Of a DNA stretch of 9,483 nt, positions 1 through 6,438 are shown in pieces (position 1 is the stretch's first letter; every line of letters begins with the position of its first letter). This stretch comes from Nitrospira sp. ST-bin4 (GTDB lineage Bacteria > Nitrospirota > Nitrospiria > Nitrospirales > Nitrospiraceae): assembly GCA_002083565.1 (NCBI GenBank), contig MSXM01000088.1, forward strand, positions 1-9,483. The letters are read 5' to 3'. Both the position numbers and the translations under genes were made by a program. The notes below the pieces were generated by a model. It searched no databases. It saw only the letters and a list, made by a program, of their open reading frames with translations, and was not told the origin of the DNA.

Positions 1-1
1 G

Positions 2-268
2 CAGTATGCCTTCCCCAATGATCCGACAGAGCACCACATCGAGGTGGAAGGCGAAGTGCGCAATGACTACGTGATCCTGACCATTACGGATGACGGCATT
101 CCCTTCAACCCCTTGACGGTGGCGGCTCCGGATCTGTCGCTGCTGCTGCATGAGCGTGAGATCGGCGGCTTAGGGATTCACTTGGTGCGTTCCATGTTTG
201 ACGAGGTGTCGTACCATCGCGCCGTAGGGCACAATGTTCTGACGGTGAAAAAGAGGCTGGTTGGTTGA
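2..268 (+). CDS. RsbW-type anti-sigma kinase, 3' part
   Basis: This is the C-terminal 88 residues of a histidine-kinase-like ATPase of the RsbW/SpoIIAB anti-sigma family. The frame is open through the left edge, so the gene starts outside the window and the GTG at 44 is not a real start. The visible part begins just after where the N-box should be (QYAFPND). It contains a G1-type box (ITDDGIPFNP, codons about 32-41 of the visible part) and a G2-type box (GGLGIHLVRSMFDEV), which bind ATP. Family members bind a sigma factor, or in other systems a phosphatase-controlled target, and phosphorylate STAS antagonists on serine. Two STAS genes follow on the same strand, which supports a partner-switching role. 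The sigma factor or target is not visible here. Family call is secure; the exact target is unknown. Confidence 0.88.
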   Translation, partial: QYAFPNDPTEHHIEVEGEVRNDYVILTITDDGIPFNPLTVAAPDLSLLLHEREIGGLGIHLVRSMFDEVSYHRAVGHNVLTVKKRLVG

Positions 269-368
269 TGCAACAGTTCCGATCGGACGAACCGATATGG
301 TCAGGGTCAGAGCGTGCGAAGCCGGGCGGCCTCGGTAATGATTACGCCAACATCGGAGGAGAGCGGAG

Positions 369-713
369 ATGACTGTCGTATCGCGTCAGAGCGGATCCGT
401 CATGGTTGTCACTCCACAGGGCCGGTTCGACACGAACGGCGGGCCTGAAGTCGAGCGTGTCCTGGCAGATCACATCGAGCGTGGGGCAAGGCAGATTGTG
501 CTTGATCTCTCTCAAATCGAGTATATTTCCTCGATCGGGCTGCGGGTGATCCTGAAAACTGTGATGGCGATGATCCGAAAAGGCGGGAAAGTGGTGCTCT
601 GTGGGGGCAATGACCAAGTCCGTACGGTGTTTCAATTGAGCGGGGTGATGATTATGAGCCTCCATGCCCCCACGCTTGATGAAGCCATCTCGAAGGCACA
701 AGAGGCGCGCTGA
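369..713 (+). CDS. STAS-domain anti-sigma factor antagonist (RsbV/SpoIIAA-like)
   Basis: A single STAS domain fills this 114-residue protein, the usual length for RsbV/SpoIIAA antagonists. The expected pattern is present: an N-terminal beta strand (VMVVTPQGRFDT), then IVLDLSQIEYISSIGLRVIL around residues 43-62. Ser55 aligns with the serine that RsbW-type kinases phosphorylate (DS(S/T)GL in the Bacillus proteins). The residue before it is Ser54 instead of the usual Asp. When unphosphorylated such proteins sequester the kinase and free its target. The ATG at 369 is preceded by GGAGGA at 355-360 with an 8-nt gap, so the start is well supported. It lies 100 bp after the kinase gene and is probably cotranscribed with it. 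Confidence 0.92.
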   Translation: MTVVSRQSGSVMVVTPQGRFDTNGGPEVERVLADHIERGARQIVLDLSQIEYISSIGLRVILKTVMAMIRKGGKVVLCGGNDQVRTVFQLSGVMIMSLHAPTLDEAISKAQEAR

Positions 714-919
714 TACTTGATGATATGCTGCGGCGAATGTGTATCTACTTTTCTGGATTTGGGATACTGTGGTTCAGGGGATGCAAGAGGGAACGTGCAG
801 TTGATATTGTCGGATGATCTGTGGCATAGCTGCCATGAGGCGACTGCTTCTGTCTTCTCGTTGATTTGTCGCTCAACTGAGACAGAATGGCGATCCTCAA
901 TAAGGAAGGGAGCGCAAAG

Positions 920-1303
920 ATGGAGCAAGGAACCAGACACACGTTGATAGTAACTTCTCACGAGAATGATGGGGTCACCATCATCAAGCTCCATGGCAGT
1001 CTCTCCGCCACCACTGCCGAAAAGGGGAGCCAGGAAATAAAAAAGATTTTGGACCGGGGGGCGAAAAAGGTTGTCGCCAATCTCGCGGATATTGACTATA
1101 TCAGCAGCGGAGGCATACGGGTGCTCATTCTCACGTGCAAGCAGCTCAATACCGTTCAAGGGGGGATGAAAATCGCCGCTGCGAAGGGAATGGTCAAAGA
1201 AGCCCTTGAGGCCAGCGGCTTTCATCTTCTGACCCGCGTGTATGGAGATAACATTCAGCTGTGCAATACGGAAGAAGAGGCCGTAGCCGCCTTTAAAGCC
1301 TAG
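920..1303 (+). CDS. second STAS-domain anti-sigma factor antagonist
   Basis: This 127-residue STAS protein is a second antagonist in the same cluster. The core ANLADIDYISSGGIRVLIL (about residues 53-71) places Ser63 at the phosphorylation position, again with Ser rather than Asp before it. The C-terminal half (GGMKIAAAKGMVKEALEASGF) matches the usual STAS alpha/beta tail. An in-frame ATG at 887 would add 11 residues, but only the ATG at 920 has a good ribosome binding site (GGGAG at 908-912, 7-nt gap), so I chose 920. It is separated from the first STAS gene by 206 bp, enough for a promoter of its own, though I see no convincing one. Its presence beside another antagonist suggests either two inputs to one kinase or a partner kinase elsewhere. 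Confidence 0.9.
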   Translation: MEQGTRHTLIVTSHENDGVTIIKLHGSLSATTAEKGSQEIKKILDRGAKKVVANLADIDYISSGGIRVLILTCKQLNTVQGGMKIAAAKGMVKEALEASGFHLLTRVYGDNIQLCNTEEEAVAAFKA

Positions 1304-1506
1304 AACGTGTGTCTCAGTGCCGCACGAATAAGATTCTGACCTAAGTTTGGTGTCAGATATATGGGAGTCGAGAGTCTTTTTGTCGCAGGTAATCGCGTCC
1401 TCTCCGGCCATCGCTCAGGCCAGTCAGCCTCATCGAGCGGGTCCTTGTTGAGCGATATTCTGGTTCGCTGGATTCGCGTTGGATCACATCCCAAGAGAGC
1501 ATCATT

Positions 1507-1656
1507 GTGAAACAGGGTTATCGGTTGATCGTGGTCGATAAGGCTGGTGTACTGGTCTCTGAGTTCCAACTCACAGAGCAGGCGTTGGCTCAACCGGATG
1601 CATTCGTTGCCGCACTTAAGCAATCAATCGAAGACATTGAAGAACAAGAGCCCTAA
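1507..1656 (+). CDS. possible 49-residue ORF or remnant of a longer gene
   Basis: The frame ending at the TAA at 1654-1656 translates into a protein-like sequence: a beta-strand-like start (YRLIVVDKAGVLVSEFQL) followed by an amphipathic, acidic helix (PDAFVAALKQSIEDIEEQEP). The only standard start after the upstream stop (1390-1392) is the GTG at 1507, with a moderate AAGAGAG 7 nt before it. Protein-like sequence continues upstream of that GTG (residues reading VERYSGSLDSRWITSQESII from about 1450). This suggests either a non-standard start or a gene that has lost its 5' end. I do not recognise a family. It could be a genuine small cytoplasmic protein or a decaying gene; confidence is low to moderate. 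Confidence 0.35.
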   Translation: MKQGYRLIVVDKAGVLVSEFQLTEQALAQPDAFVAALKQSIEDIEEQEP

Positions 1657-1720
1657 CCCGCATTATTCATGAGTGTTTCTGCTGCAATCGCCGGTCCGTT
1701 GCTCCGTGCTTCGTCGCTTG

Positions 1721-1781
1721 TATCTCGTGAAGCTCAGTACCGCAAGAGCGTTCGGTATCGAACATTTTTGTTCGCGAGATA
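1721..1781 (+). repeat. dispersed repeat with inverted ends, copy 1
   Basis: This 61-bp element begins TATCTCGTGAA and ends TTCGCGAGATA, which are inverted copies of each other at 10 of 11 positions. Its first 13 bases and 18 of its last 20 bases match the reverse complement of the element at 4375-4436, while the middle of about 28 bases differs. Conserved ends with a variable middle fit a REP/MITE-like family or a folded RNA element. It carries no ORF. Confidence 0.7.
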
Positions 1782-1831
1782 GGAGATACGTTTCACGATC
1801 AACGCGGCTTCATGCGATTTCGTCCCTCAGC

Positions 1832-1847
1832 CGCCGGTCGACCGGCG
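1832..1847. repeat. 16-bp perfect palindrome
   Basis: CGCCGGTCGACCGGCG is fully self-complementary with no spacer. It lies 17 bp before the start of the 62-residue membrane protein gene, in the likely 5' untranslated or promoter region, so it could be a dimeric regulator site or a hairpin near the ribosome binding site. No family assignment is possible from one copy. Confidence 0.5.
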
Positions 1848-1864
1848 CATGGTTGAGGTGTAAC

Positions 1865-2053
1865 ATGCGGGGCATGGCGCTGCGCGGGAAATTGCTGGCC
1901 GCCCTTGGGGTGTTACTCATTGCCCTGGCTCTGTTCGTCGAGTGGGCGCCGCCGAGTGAGCCCAGTCTTCCTGAGACCAAGTCGTTTCTCCTCTTTCTGG
2001 GCGCGACCGTCGTCATGGCAGGAGTGATTGTCGGATTGTTGCGCGAGCCATAA
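1865..2053 (+). CDS. small two-helix membrane protein, unknown function
   Basis: The product has 62 residues with two hydrophobic segments, about residues 8-26 (GKLLAALGVLLIALALFVEW) and 40-59 (SFLLFLGATVVMAGVIVGLL), joined by a short proline- and acid-rich loop (APPSEPSLPETK). That is the shape of a small inner-membrane hairpin protein. The frame stays open further upstream, but the ATG at 1865 is preceded by GAGGTG at 1855-1860 with a 4-nt gap, and the sequence before it does not look coding. A second ATG at 1874 would remove three residues. I do not recognise the family. It is followed 83 bp later on the same strand by another membrane protein gene, so the two may be cotranscribed. Confidence 0.6.
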   Translation: MRGMALRGKLLAALGVLLIALALFVEWAPPSEPSLPETKSFLLFLGATVVMAGVIVGLLREP

Positions 2054-2136
2054 GACAAGGTCATCAGTAAGCGGAGTCAGTAGCCGACTTGAGCGTGAGT
2101 GACCGTCTCGCGCCGGGGTGTTCCGGATCGTGAGCT

Positions 2137-2925
2137 ATGTCGCATAACGATCACCACAATGTCGAATCGGCTCGTGACGGGGCTCGGCGGATTGTTGAGA
2201 ATGCGCCAAAAGTATTGGCTGGCTTGGCTGGAATCGGCGGCTTAGCGTATCTCGCAGGAGCGATCTATACGAGATCGTACTTTTCAGAATTTGGAGCCTC
2301 ATGGATATTGGATGAAGTTCCAATGGCGACCTACTTCGGTCAGAGCTGGATTCCTCTGCTCCTGATTCTCTTTTTCGTCTACCTCTCCACGACGAACCTC
2401 GCTGTGGTCGAGGACTCAGGCGACCTGACCGCGAGCACCCGGTTCAAGGTGTCGGTAGCCGTGGTCCATTATGGCCCGTGGCTCTTCCTTCTGCTGTTGG
2501 CGGTCACCACACTGCTCAGCGCATTCGATTTTGCTGCTGCCGCCATTGTTCTGTCGATCGTGTCCGTTGTCCTTCTGCTGCTGTTGTTTGGCTCGGCCCT
2601 TGAATTGGTTGCCGTACGGCTGAACAAGGCGGACCGTCGCATCGATCTGTCGATGGCGTACCTCTCGTTCGCTGTGATTGCCGTCAGCCTGTATGTTGTC
2701 CCTGTACAGCTTGGTGTGAACTGGGCACGGGTCGATAAGCAAGCAGAGTCCGCTTTGCTGAGGGTGCATCTGCGCGATGATGAAGTGACGGAGTACAAGC
2801 TATTGTTTTCAGTCGGGGAGCGGCTCTATGTCTTTCCGACCAGGTACGAGGGGGACCATCCACCGGTCCGAACCGCGGCGGTAACCGACGTCAGCTTCGT
2901 AGAGCCGGCGGCGGTAACGCCGTGA
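2137..2925 (+). CDS. five-helix membrane protein with C-terminal soluble domain, unknown function
   Basis: The 262-residue product begins with a polar, His-rich tail (MSHNDHHNVE) and then shows five probable transmembrane segments, at about residues 25-45, 71-91, 107-129, 133-157 and 172-193. A soluble tail of about 65 residues (195-262) follows, with a beta-like pattern (EYKLLFSVGERLYVFPTRYE) that could form a small domain on one face of the membrane. I recognise no family, catalytic motif or transporter signature. The ribosome binding site before the ATG at 2137 is weak (GTGAG close to the start). The gene is convergent with the flavoprotein gene that ends at 3000. Coding status is well supported by length and consistent membrane topology; function is unknown. 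Confidence 0.8.
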   Translation: MSHNDHHNVESARDGARRIVENAPKVLAGLAGIGGLAYLAGAIYTRSYFSEFGASWILDEVPMATYFGQSWIPLLLILFFVYLSTTNLAVVEDSGDLTASTRFKVSVAVVHYGPWLFLLLLAVTTLLSAFDFAAAAIVLSIVSVVLLLLLFGSALELVAVRLNKADRRIDLSMAYLSFAVIAVSLYVVPVQLGVNWARVDKQAESALLRVHLRDDEVTEYKLLFSVGERLYVFPTRYEGDHPPVRTAAVTDVSFVEPAAVTP

Positions 2926-2930
2926 TTCTT

Positions 2931-2955
2931 GCCGGATGTTTTGTGTGAGTCCGGC
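2931..2955. terminator. weak inverted repeat between convergent genes
   Basis: GCCGGA at 2931-2936 and TCCGGC at 2950-2955 form a 6-bp stem with a 13-nt loop, between two converging genes. A bidirectional terminator would be expected here, but no T-run follows on either strand, so this is a weak candidate. Confidence 0.25.
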
Positions 2956-2999
2956 TGATTCTGATCGAGGAGTTATTGGAATGGCGCAACGACGGATTT

Positions 3000-4268
3000 T
3001 TAAGAGTCGCCGGCTGCTCTTCCGGCCAGCCGTCCTGTCGTCCAGGCCCATTGGAAGTTGAAGCCCCCGATGCGACCGTCGCAGTCCAGAATTTCGCCAA
3101 CGAGATACAGACCCGGCGCAATCTTTGATTCCATGGTCCGAAAGTTGATCTCTTCAAGCGGCACACCGCCGGCGGTCACTTCCGCATAGTTCCATCCGCG
3201 ATCGTGCACAATGGGAAACGGGAACTTCGTGAGCAGAGTGAGGAGGTGCTCTCGGTCTTTCCGTGGCAGTTGCGCAATGGCCGCCTGGCTGTCGCATTTC
3301 GCGTACTGAACGAGAGATTCGGCAAAGCGCAGAGGTAGCTTCTGTGCAAGGGTGTTGACCAATGAGCGCCGGGGATGGTCATTCATTTCCTCCATGAACC
3401 ACTGCCGCATCTGTTCTCGAGTCTGACCAGGCAGAAAGTTGCCGTAGACTTCGGCTGATTCTCCTTGCTCCTTTGCCAGGCACCAGAAGCGGCTCGCATC
3501 CATGACCACCGGACCACTGATTCCAAAGTGTGTCCAGAGCAAGTTCCCGGTCCGATGGTCGACCGTGCGCTCCCTCACCATTGTGGTGAGTTCCACCTGA
3601 TGCGAAAGACCGGAGAGTGGCTTGTGAAACATGGCGTCGGCAAGTACCAACGGCACCAGCGCCGGGGCCGTGGCGGTCACCTGATGGCCAAGAAGTCGTG
3701 CCAGCTCATAGCCGAATCCATCACTGCCAGACTTGGGGATGGACCTGCCGCCGGTTGCGAGAATCAACCGATTCGCAACGAGAGTTCCATGAGTATGCTG
3801 CACCTGGAATTCCGCCTTCTCGCCAGAGGCTCGTTCGATCACGTGGACACGGTGGTCCGGACGAATCTCCACACCCAACTGGCGACAACGCTCGATGAGC
3901 GCGTTCAGGACAGTCCGTGACTTGTCGGTCACAGGAAACAGTTTGCCGGTCTCTTCGCGTTTGAGATCAACGCCTAGAGAGGCAAACCAGGCGATTGTCT
4001 GCTCAATGGAAAACGAAGCCAGCACATTCTTGATGATCCGGCGATTGCCGAAGAAATCGGTCGGGGTCACGACCTCGTGCGTGACATTGCAGCGCCCGCC
4101 ACCGGACACGAGAATTTTGGCGCCGATGGTGTTTGATCCATCGAGAATGACAATCCGCCGGGGCTCAGCCCGTCGGACCGTCTCACCGGCAAAGATTCCA
4201 GCGGCCAGCCCGGCAGCCCCGGCTCCAATGACTGCGATATCTACTGCGTCGATTTCTTCTTGTTGCAT
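3000..4268 (-). CDS. HI0933/YhiN/BaiN-type FAD-dependent oxidoreductase
   Basis: This 422-residue flavoprotein belongs to the HI0933-like (YhiN/BaiN) family. The dinucleotide-binding GxGxxG lies near the N terminus (AVIGAGAAGLAAG, residues 12-24). The family signature GAKILVSGGGRCNVTH follows at about residues 50-65, then LATGGRSIPKSGSDGFGYELA in the middle, and the FAD-contacting C-terminal motif LVGEILDCDGRIGGFNFQWA. The length is typical. Family members bind FAD in the cytoplasm; one clostridial member acts in bile-acid dehydroxylation, but most, including this one, have no proven substrate. A TTG at 4304 would add 12 residues. I chose the ATG at 4268 because it starts right before the fold, though neither start has a clear ribosome binding site. 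It sits downstream of the CYTH-CHAD gene on the same strand, with repeats in the 194-bp gap. Confidence 0.92.
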   Translation of the reverse strand: MQQEEIDAVDIAVIGAGAAGLAAGIFAGETVRRAEPRRIVILDGSNTIGAKILVSGGGRCNVTHEVVTPTDFFGNRRIIKNVLASFSIEQTIAWFASLGVDLKREETGKLFPVTDKSRTVLNALIERCRQLGVEIRPDHRVHVIERASGEKAEFQVQHTHGTLVANRLILATGGRSIPKSGSDGFGYELARLLGHQVTATAPALVPLVLADAMFHKPLSGLSHQVELTTMVRERTVDHRTGNLLWTHFGISGPVVMDASRFWCLAKEQGESAEVYGNFLPGQTREQMRQWFMEEMNDHPRRSLVNTLAQKLPLRFAESLVQYAKCDSQAAIAQLPRKDREHLLTLLTKFPFPIVHDRGWNYAEVTAGGVPLEEINFRTMESKIAPGLYLVGEILDCDGRIGGFNFQWAWTTGRLAGRAAGDS

Positions 4269-4336
4269 CAAGTGTGTGGTGTTATGCGCGAACGCCAGCG
4301 GCAAAGTGTTCGGATCATTTGTGATCGTTCGTTGTC

Positions 4337-4354
4337 CCTTTGACTGCGCTCAGG
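4337..4354 (+). repeat. CCTTTGACTGCGCTCAGG-type intergenic repeat
   Basis: The 18-mer CCTTTGACTGCGCTCAGG is a close variant of an intergenic motif that I recall as widespread in Nitrospira and several other phyla. Its translation (PFDCAQD) is well known from spurious predicted proteins. It lies in the gap between the flavoprotein and CYTH-CHAD genes, and any open frame across it should be treated as non-coding. Assignment rests on memory of the motif. Confidence 0.55.
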
Positions 4355-4372
4355 ACGGTGAGGCAGTCGGAT

Positions 4373-4438
4373 GGTATCTCGCAAACAAAGATGTGAGCAC
4401 CCTCTTTCCGTCCTGCGCTTCACGCTTCACGAGATACC
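4373..4438 (-). repeat. dispersed repeat with inverted ends, copy 2
   Basis: The ends GGTATCTCG (4373-4381) and CGAGATACC (4430-4438) are a perfect 9-bp inverted pair. Read on the minus strand, the inner 62 bp (4375-4436) match the copy at 1721-1781 over the first 13 bases and 18 of the last 20, with a divergent centre. The copy also contains a short tandem, GCTTCAC twice at about 4417-4429. It lies between two minus-strand genes (CYTH-CHAD ending at 4463, flavoprotein starting at 4268) and could fold as a hairpin in their transcript. Confidence 0.7.
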
Positions 4439-4462
4439 AGCGACGCAGGTCGCAGCAGCGGG

Positions 4463-5941
4463 CTAGCCCCAGGCCTTCTTGCCCCGTTTTACCAAAGTCT
4501 TCAGCAATGGGGTGAGGTTCTTCTGGATCGCATCGCGGCGCTGCCGCTGGCGTTCGATCATTCTCCCCGCGACAAATCCGGCACGGACGCCGGTCGACTG
4601 TTTGAGAAACGCGCGGATGTAGGTGCCCGCGGTGAAGGAGTCCTGGTAATGGCCCAGAAGACCCTGAACCGCTCGTGCCTGCTTCATGAATCGAGCGGCC
4701 GGTTTGCCGACCGACCACAGCGCCAGTTCCGCGGCGTAGCGGGCGCGTTTCGTCTTGATGCGGATGGCATGGAGTACGGCGTGATTCGGTGACGGGCCCA
4801 TGCGGCGGATTGCTTTGCGGAGCTTTCTGAACTCCCGCTCGGCGAGCTCGTGCAACGTCACAGCGGTGTCCACGATGGAGGGAGCCTGAGCGGCCTGCCG
4901 GAGCCGCCGGATGAGTTCGAAATACCGCGCGCTTTTCAATTCGCTCAAGACCACCTGTTGCAGACGCTCCCGCTGAGTCTGCAGATGAGCAACGAACTGT
5001 GCCAGCGGCTTGCGGTCTCGCGCATCCAAGCGGGCGGACTCTCCGTTGAAGTAAGCGATTTGGACGTCGAGATCGCGGGCCTGGCCCAGGAACTCGCTGA
5101 GCCAGGCCAATTCGTTTGCCAGCGAAGCGGCCCATTCGGGCACGAACATCGGCTGAGCGGCGCGAAACACCGCGCGCAAGCGTCTCGTGGCCACGCGCAT
5201 TTGATGCAGGCTTTCGATCTGCGTGCCCAGCCTCGTACCGGGGTCATGGGCCAGGAGCCAGCGAACGTGCTGTGTCAGCACCCATTTCACATGGTCGGCC
5301 GGCGGCGCTTTCGGGGCCGGCGGCGCCTCCGGCGCAGGAGCTGGCAGCGACAGCGCGCGAAACAATTTGGGCCGCCCGTCATGGTCATGAGCGCCGGCCC
5401 GCCGCAGTTGGCGTTCCAGGCCCCGCAGCAGCTCCTCATCAGGACCGGCTTGCTCGATTTCGAGCTCGCGAAAACGCTGGATCACGCAGTCGTTCTTCAC
5501 CACCGACACGCTGTCGAGTGCGATCTCGGCGGCCGGGATCCGGTTGTGCCGCACCAGCAGGCCGGTTCGCCAGACCCGTAAGGTCGCGATCGGGGTCAGT
5601 TTTCGTTCTCCCAGGTGCAGGACGAGCAGGTCGCGAAAGACCGCCGGTGGGAGCTGATGCTGATCGAGAATTTCAACTTCTTGCCGGTCGTCGCCCAACG
5701 GAAGCTTGAGCTGCCACGCCTTCTTTCCCTGTTCGACGCGGTACCGGAGCGTGATGCGCGCGCGGGCCAGATCGTGTGAGGCGGTGTCGTAGTAGGTGGA
5801 GGTCAAGATCTTCCGGGGCAGCGGCGTACCGGGCAGGCGGGGCAGGCGGCAGTCGGGATCGACGGACAGCTTGATCTCGTGCTCGAGTTTGGACGAAACA
5901 GGGCGAGGGCGAACAGCGGGACGGCGGTCGGATCGAGTCAT
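4463..5941 (-). CDS. CYTH-CHAD domain protein (polyphosphate-associated)
   Basis: This 492-residue protein joins an N-terminal CYTH domain (about 18-200) to a C-terminal CHAD domain (about 217-470) through an Ala/Pro-rich linker (about 199-215). The CYTH hallmark ExExK is intact (E20, E22, K24), with STYYDT near 47-52, a basic strand WQLKLP, the acidic EIALDS near 139-144 and RELEIE near 158-163. These line the triphosphate and metal tunnel of the family. The CHAD part has HQMRVATRRLRA (His246), LGQARDLDV, the basic helix HAIRIKTKRARY (391-402) and LGHYQDSF. CHAD domains bind polyphosphate; CYTH domains hydrolyse triphosphates or bind phosphate chains. I chose the ATG at 5941 because AAGGA lies 7 nt before it and the CYTH fold begins soon after. 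The ATG at 5956 lacks a binding site, and an in-frame start at 6385 would add 148 unusual residues. Confidence 0.88.
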   Translation of the reverse strand: MTRSDRRPAVRPRPVSSKLEHEIKLSVDPDCRLPRLPGTPLPRKILTSTYYDTASHDLARARITLRYRVEQGKKAWQLKLPLGDDRQEVEILDQHQLPPAVFRDLLVLHLGERKLTPIATLRVWRTGLLVRHNRIPAAEIALDSVSVVKNDCVIQRFRELEIEQAGPDEELLRGLERQLRRAGAHDHDGRPKLFRALSLPAPAPEAPPAPKAPPADHVKWVLTQHVRWLLAHDPGTRLGTQIESLHQMRVATRRLRAVFRAAQPMFVPEWAASLANELAWLSEFLGQARDLDVQIAYFNGESARLDARDRKPLAQFVAHLQTQRERLQQVVLSELKSARYFELIRRLRQAAQAPSIVDTAVTLHELAEREFRKLRKAIRRMGPSPNHAVLHAIRIKTKRARYAAELALWSVGKPAARFMKQARAVQGLLGHYQDSFTAGTYIRAFLKQSTGVRAGFVAGRMIERQRQRRDAIQKNLTPLLKTLVKRGKKAWG

Positions 5942-5977
5942 CGCGGGATCCTTCATGATGGGAACGGGCAGGGTGAG

Positions 5978-5995
5978 AAGATCATACCTGATCTT
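5978..5995. repeat. inverted repeat overlapping the -10 box
   Basis: AAGATC and GATCTT are perfect inverted 6-mers separated by six bases, and they cover the candidate -10 of the CYTH-CHAD promoter. The position suits an operator, but 6-bp arms can also arise by chance. Confidence 0.35.
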
Positions 5996-6009
5996 AAGGC
6001 CTGTGTCGC
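5981..6009 (-). promoter_or_regulatory. sigma-70-like promoter before the CYTH-CHAD gene
   Basis: On the minus strand, GCGACA (6009-6004) and TATGAT (5986-5981) are separated by 17 bp, matching TTGACA at 4 of 6 and TATAAT at 5 of 6 positions. This would start transcription about 30-35 bp before the ATG at 5941. The -10 hexamer lies inside an inverted repeat (5978-5995), which a repressor could occupy. Confidence 0.4.
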
Positions 6010-6249
6010 GATCAGGGAATCGCAAGCCGGAGGGAGAGTGTACGGCCTGTTGAGAAACACAGAGCGGAGGAAGTTTGGGAGAACGGAAGTGAGAGGCGAC
6101 ACCGCCGATGAGGTGGGAAATGCTAGACGCCCCGGTCAGTTCGTCGGCGGCATTCAAGCCCTGCACCATCTGCTTGTCCCCCAACGTGCCTGAATCGATG
6201 AAGTTAAACATGCCGACTCTGACCGATGCGTAAGGTTGAAAAGTTCTTC

Positions 6250-6385
6250 CGGGATAGTGGGCGCCGCATTCCTCGGAAAACATCCGGTGCTGGAACCGCT
6301 GCGCCTCGTGGACCTCATTGGCGGATTTTCTCAGAGAAACGGCCAGCTTTGAGCGGTGCGCGGTCCCCATCGTGAGAACGTCCAT
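6250..6385 (-). pseudogene. 5' remnant of an OlsB-like GNAT acyltransferase, or N-terminal extension of CYTH-CHAD
   Basis: An ATG at 6385 stands 7 nt after a perfect AAGGAGG, the strongest ribosome binding site on this strand. The first 46 residues read like the opening of the GNAT group that includes OlsB (ornithine lipid acyltransferase): KLAVSLRKSANEVHEAQRF, then RMFSEECGAHYPGR, where family members have LRYRVF-EEMGA. After about residue 46 the similarity stops, and no frame on this strand continues the acyltransferase fold. The open frame then runs without a stop through about 100 unrecognisable residues into the CYTH-CHAD gene. I read this as a truncated gene whose start survived. The alternative, a 640-residue fusion, cannot be excluded. 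The family resemblance is from memory. Confidence 0.4.
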
Positions 6386-6393
6386 GATCTTTC

Positions 6394-6408
6394 CTCCTTT
6401 TCAAGGAG
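6394..6408 (-). promoter_or_regulatory. hairpin covering the ribosome binding site of the 6385 start
   Basis: CTCCTT and AAGGAG form a perfect 6-bp stem with a 3-nt loop on the minus-strand transcript. The 3' arm is the core of the AAGGAGG binding site that serves the ATG at 6385. Flanking GATCT and AGATC could extend the fold with a bulge. Such a hairpin would mask the site unless melted or bound. Confidence 0.4.
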
Positions 6409-6438
6409 ATCGGGTTCCCTCACGCCTGGCAAGGCCGT

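Larger units (their letters stand above)
1304..1864. other. gene-poor interval with small ORF, repeat and palindrome
   Basis: No recognisable conserved gene lies in these 561 bp. The interval contains one possible short ORF (1507-1656), a dispersed repeat copy with inverted ends (1721-1781) and a perfect 16-bp palindrome (1832-1847), each listed separately. The longer antisense and alternative-frame open stretches here have low-complexity, family-less translations and I do not consider them genes. No terminator with a clear T-run was found after the STAS gene ending at 1303. Confidence 0.6.

Noticed and set aside
801..830. Possible promoter TTGATA ... CATAGC before the second STAS gene
   Set aside because: The -10 matches at only 3 of 6 positions with an 18-bp spacer, too weak to list.
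632..1411. 259-codon minus-strand open frame over the STAS region
   Set aside because: It is antisense to the STAS gene at 920-1303 and overlaps the end of the first one; the translation matches no family.
3465..3920. Long plus-strand open frames inside the flavoprotein gene
   Set aside because: They are antisense to a clear FAD oxidoreductase and have no family-like sequence.
3895..4515. 206-codon plus-strand open frame containing PFDCAQD
   Set aside because: It crosses an intergenic repeat known to give this spurious peptide and is antisense to two real genes.
4850..5709. Long plus-strand open frames across the CYTH-CHAD gene
   Set aside because: They are antisense shadows of a GC-rich gene whose minus-strand product has intact CYTH and CHAD motifs.
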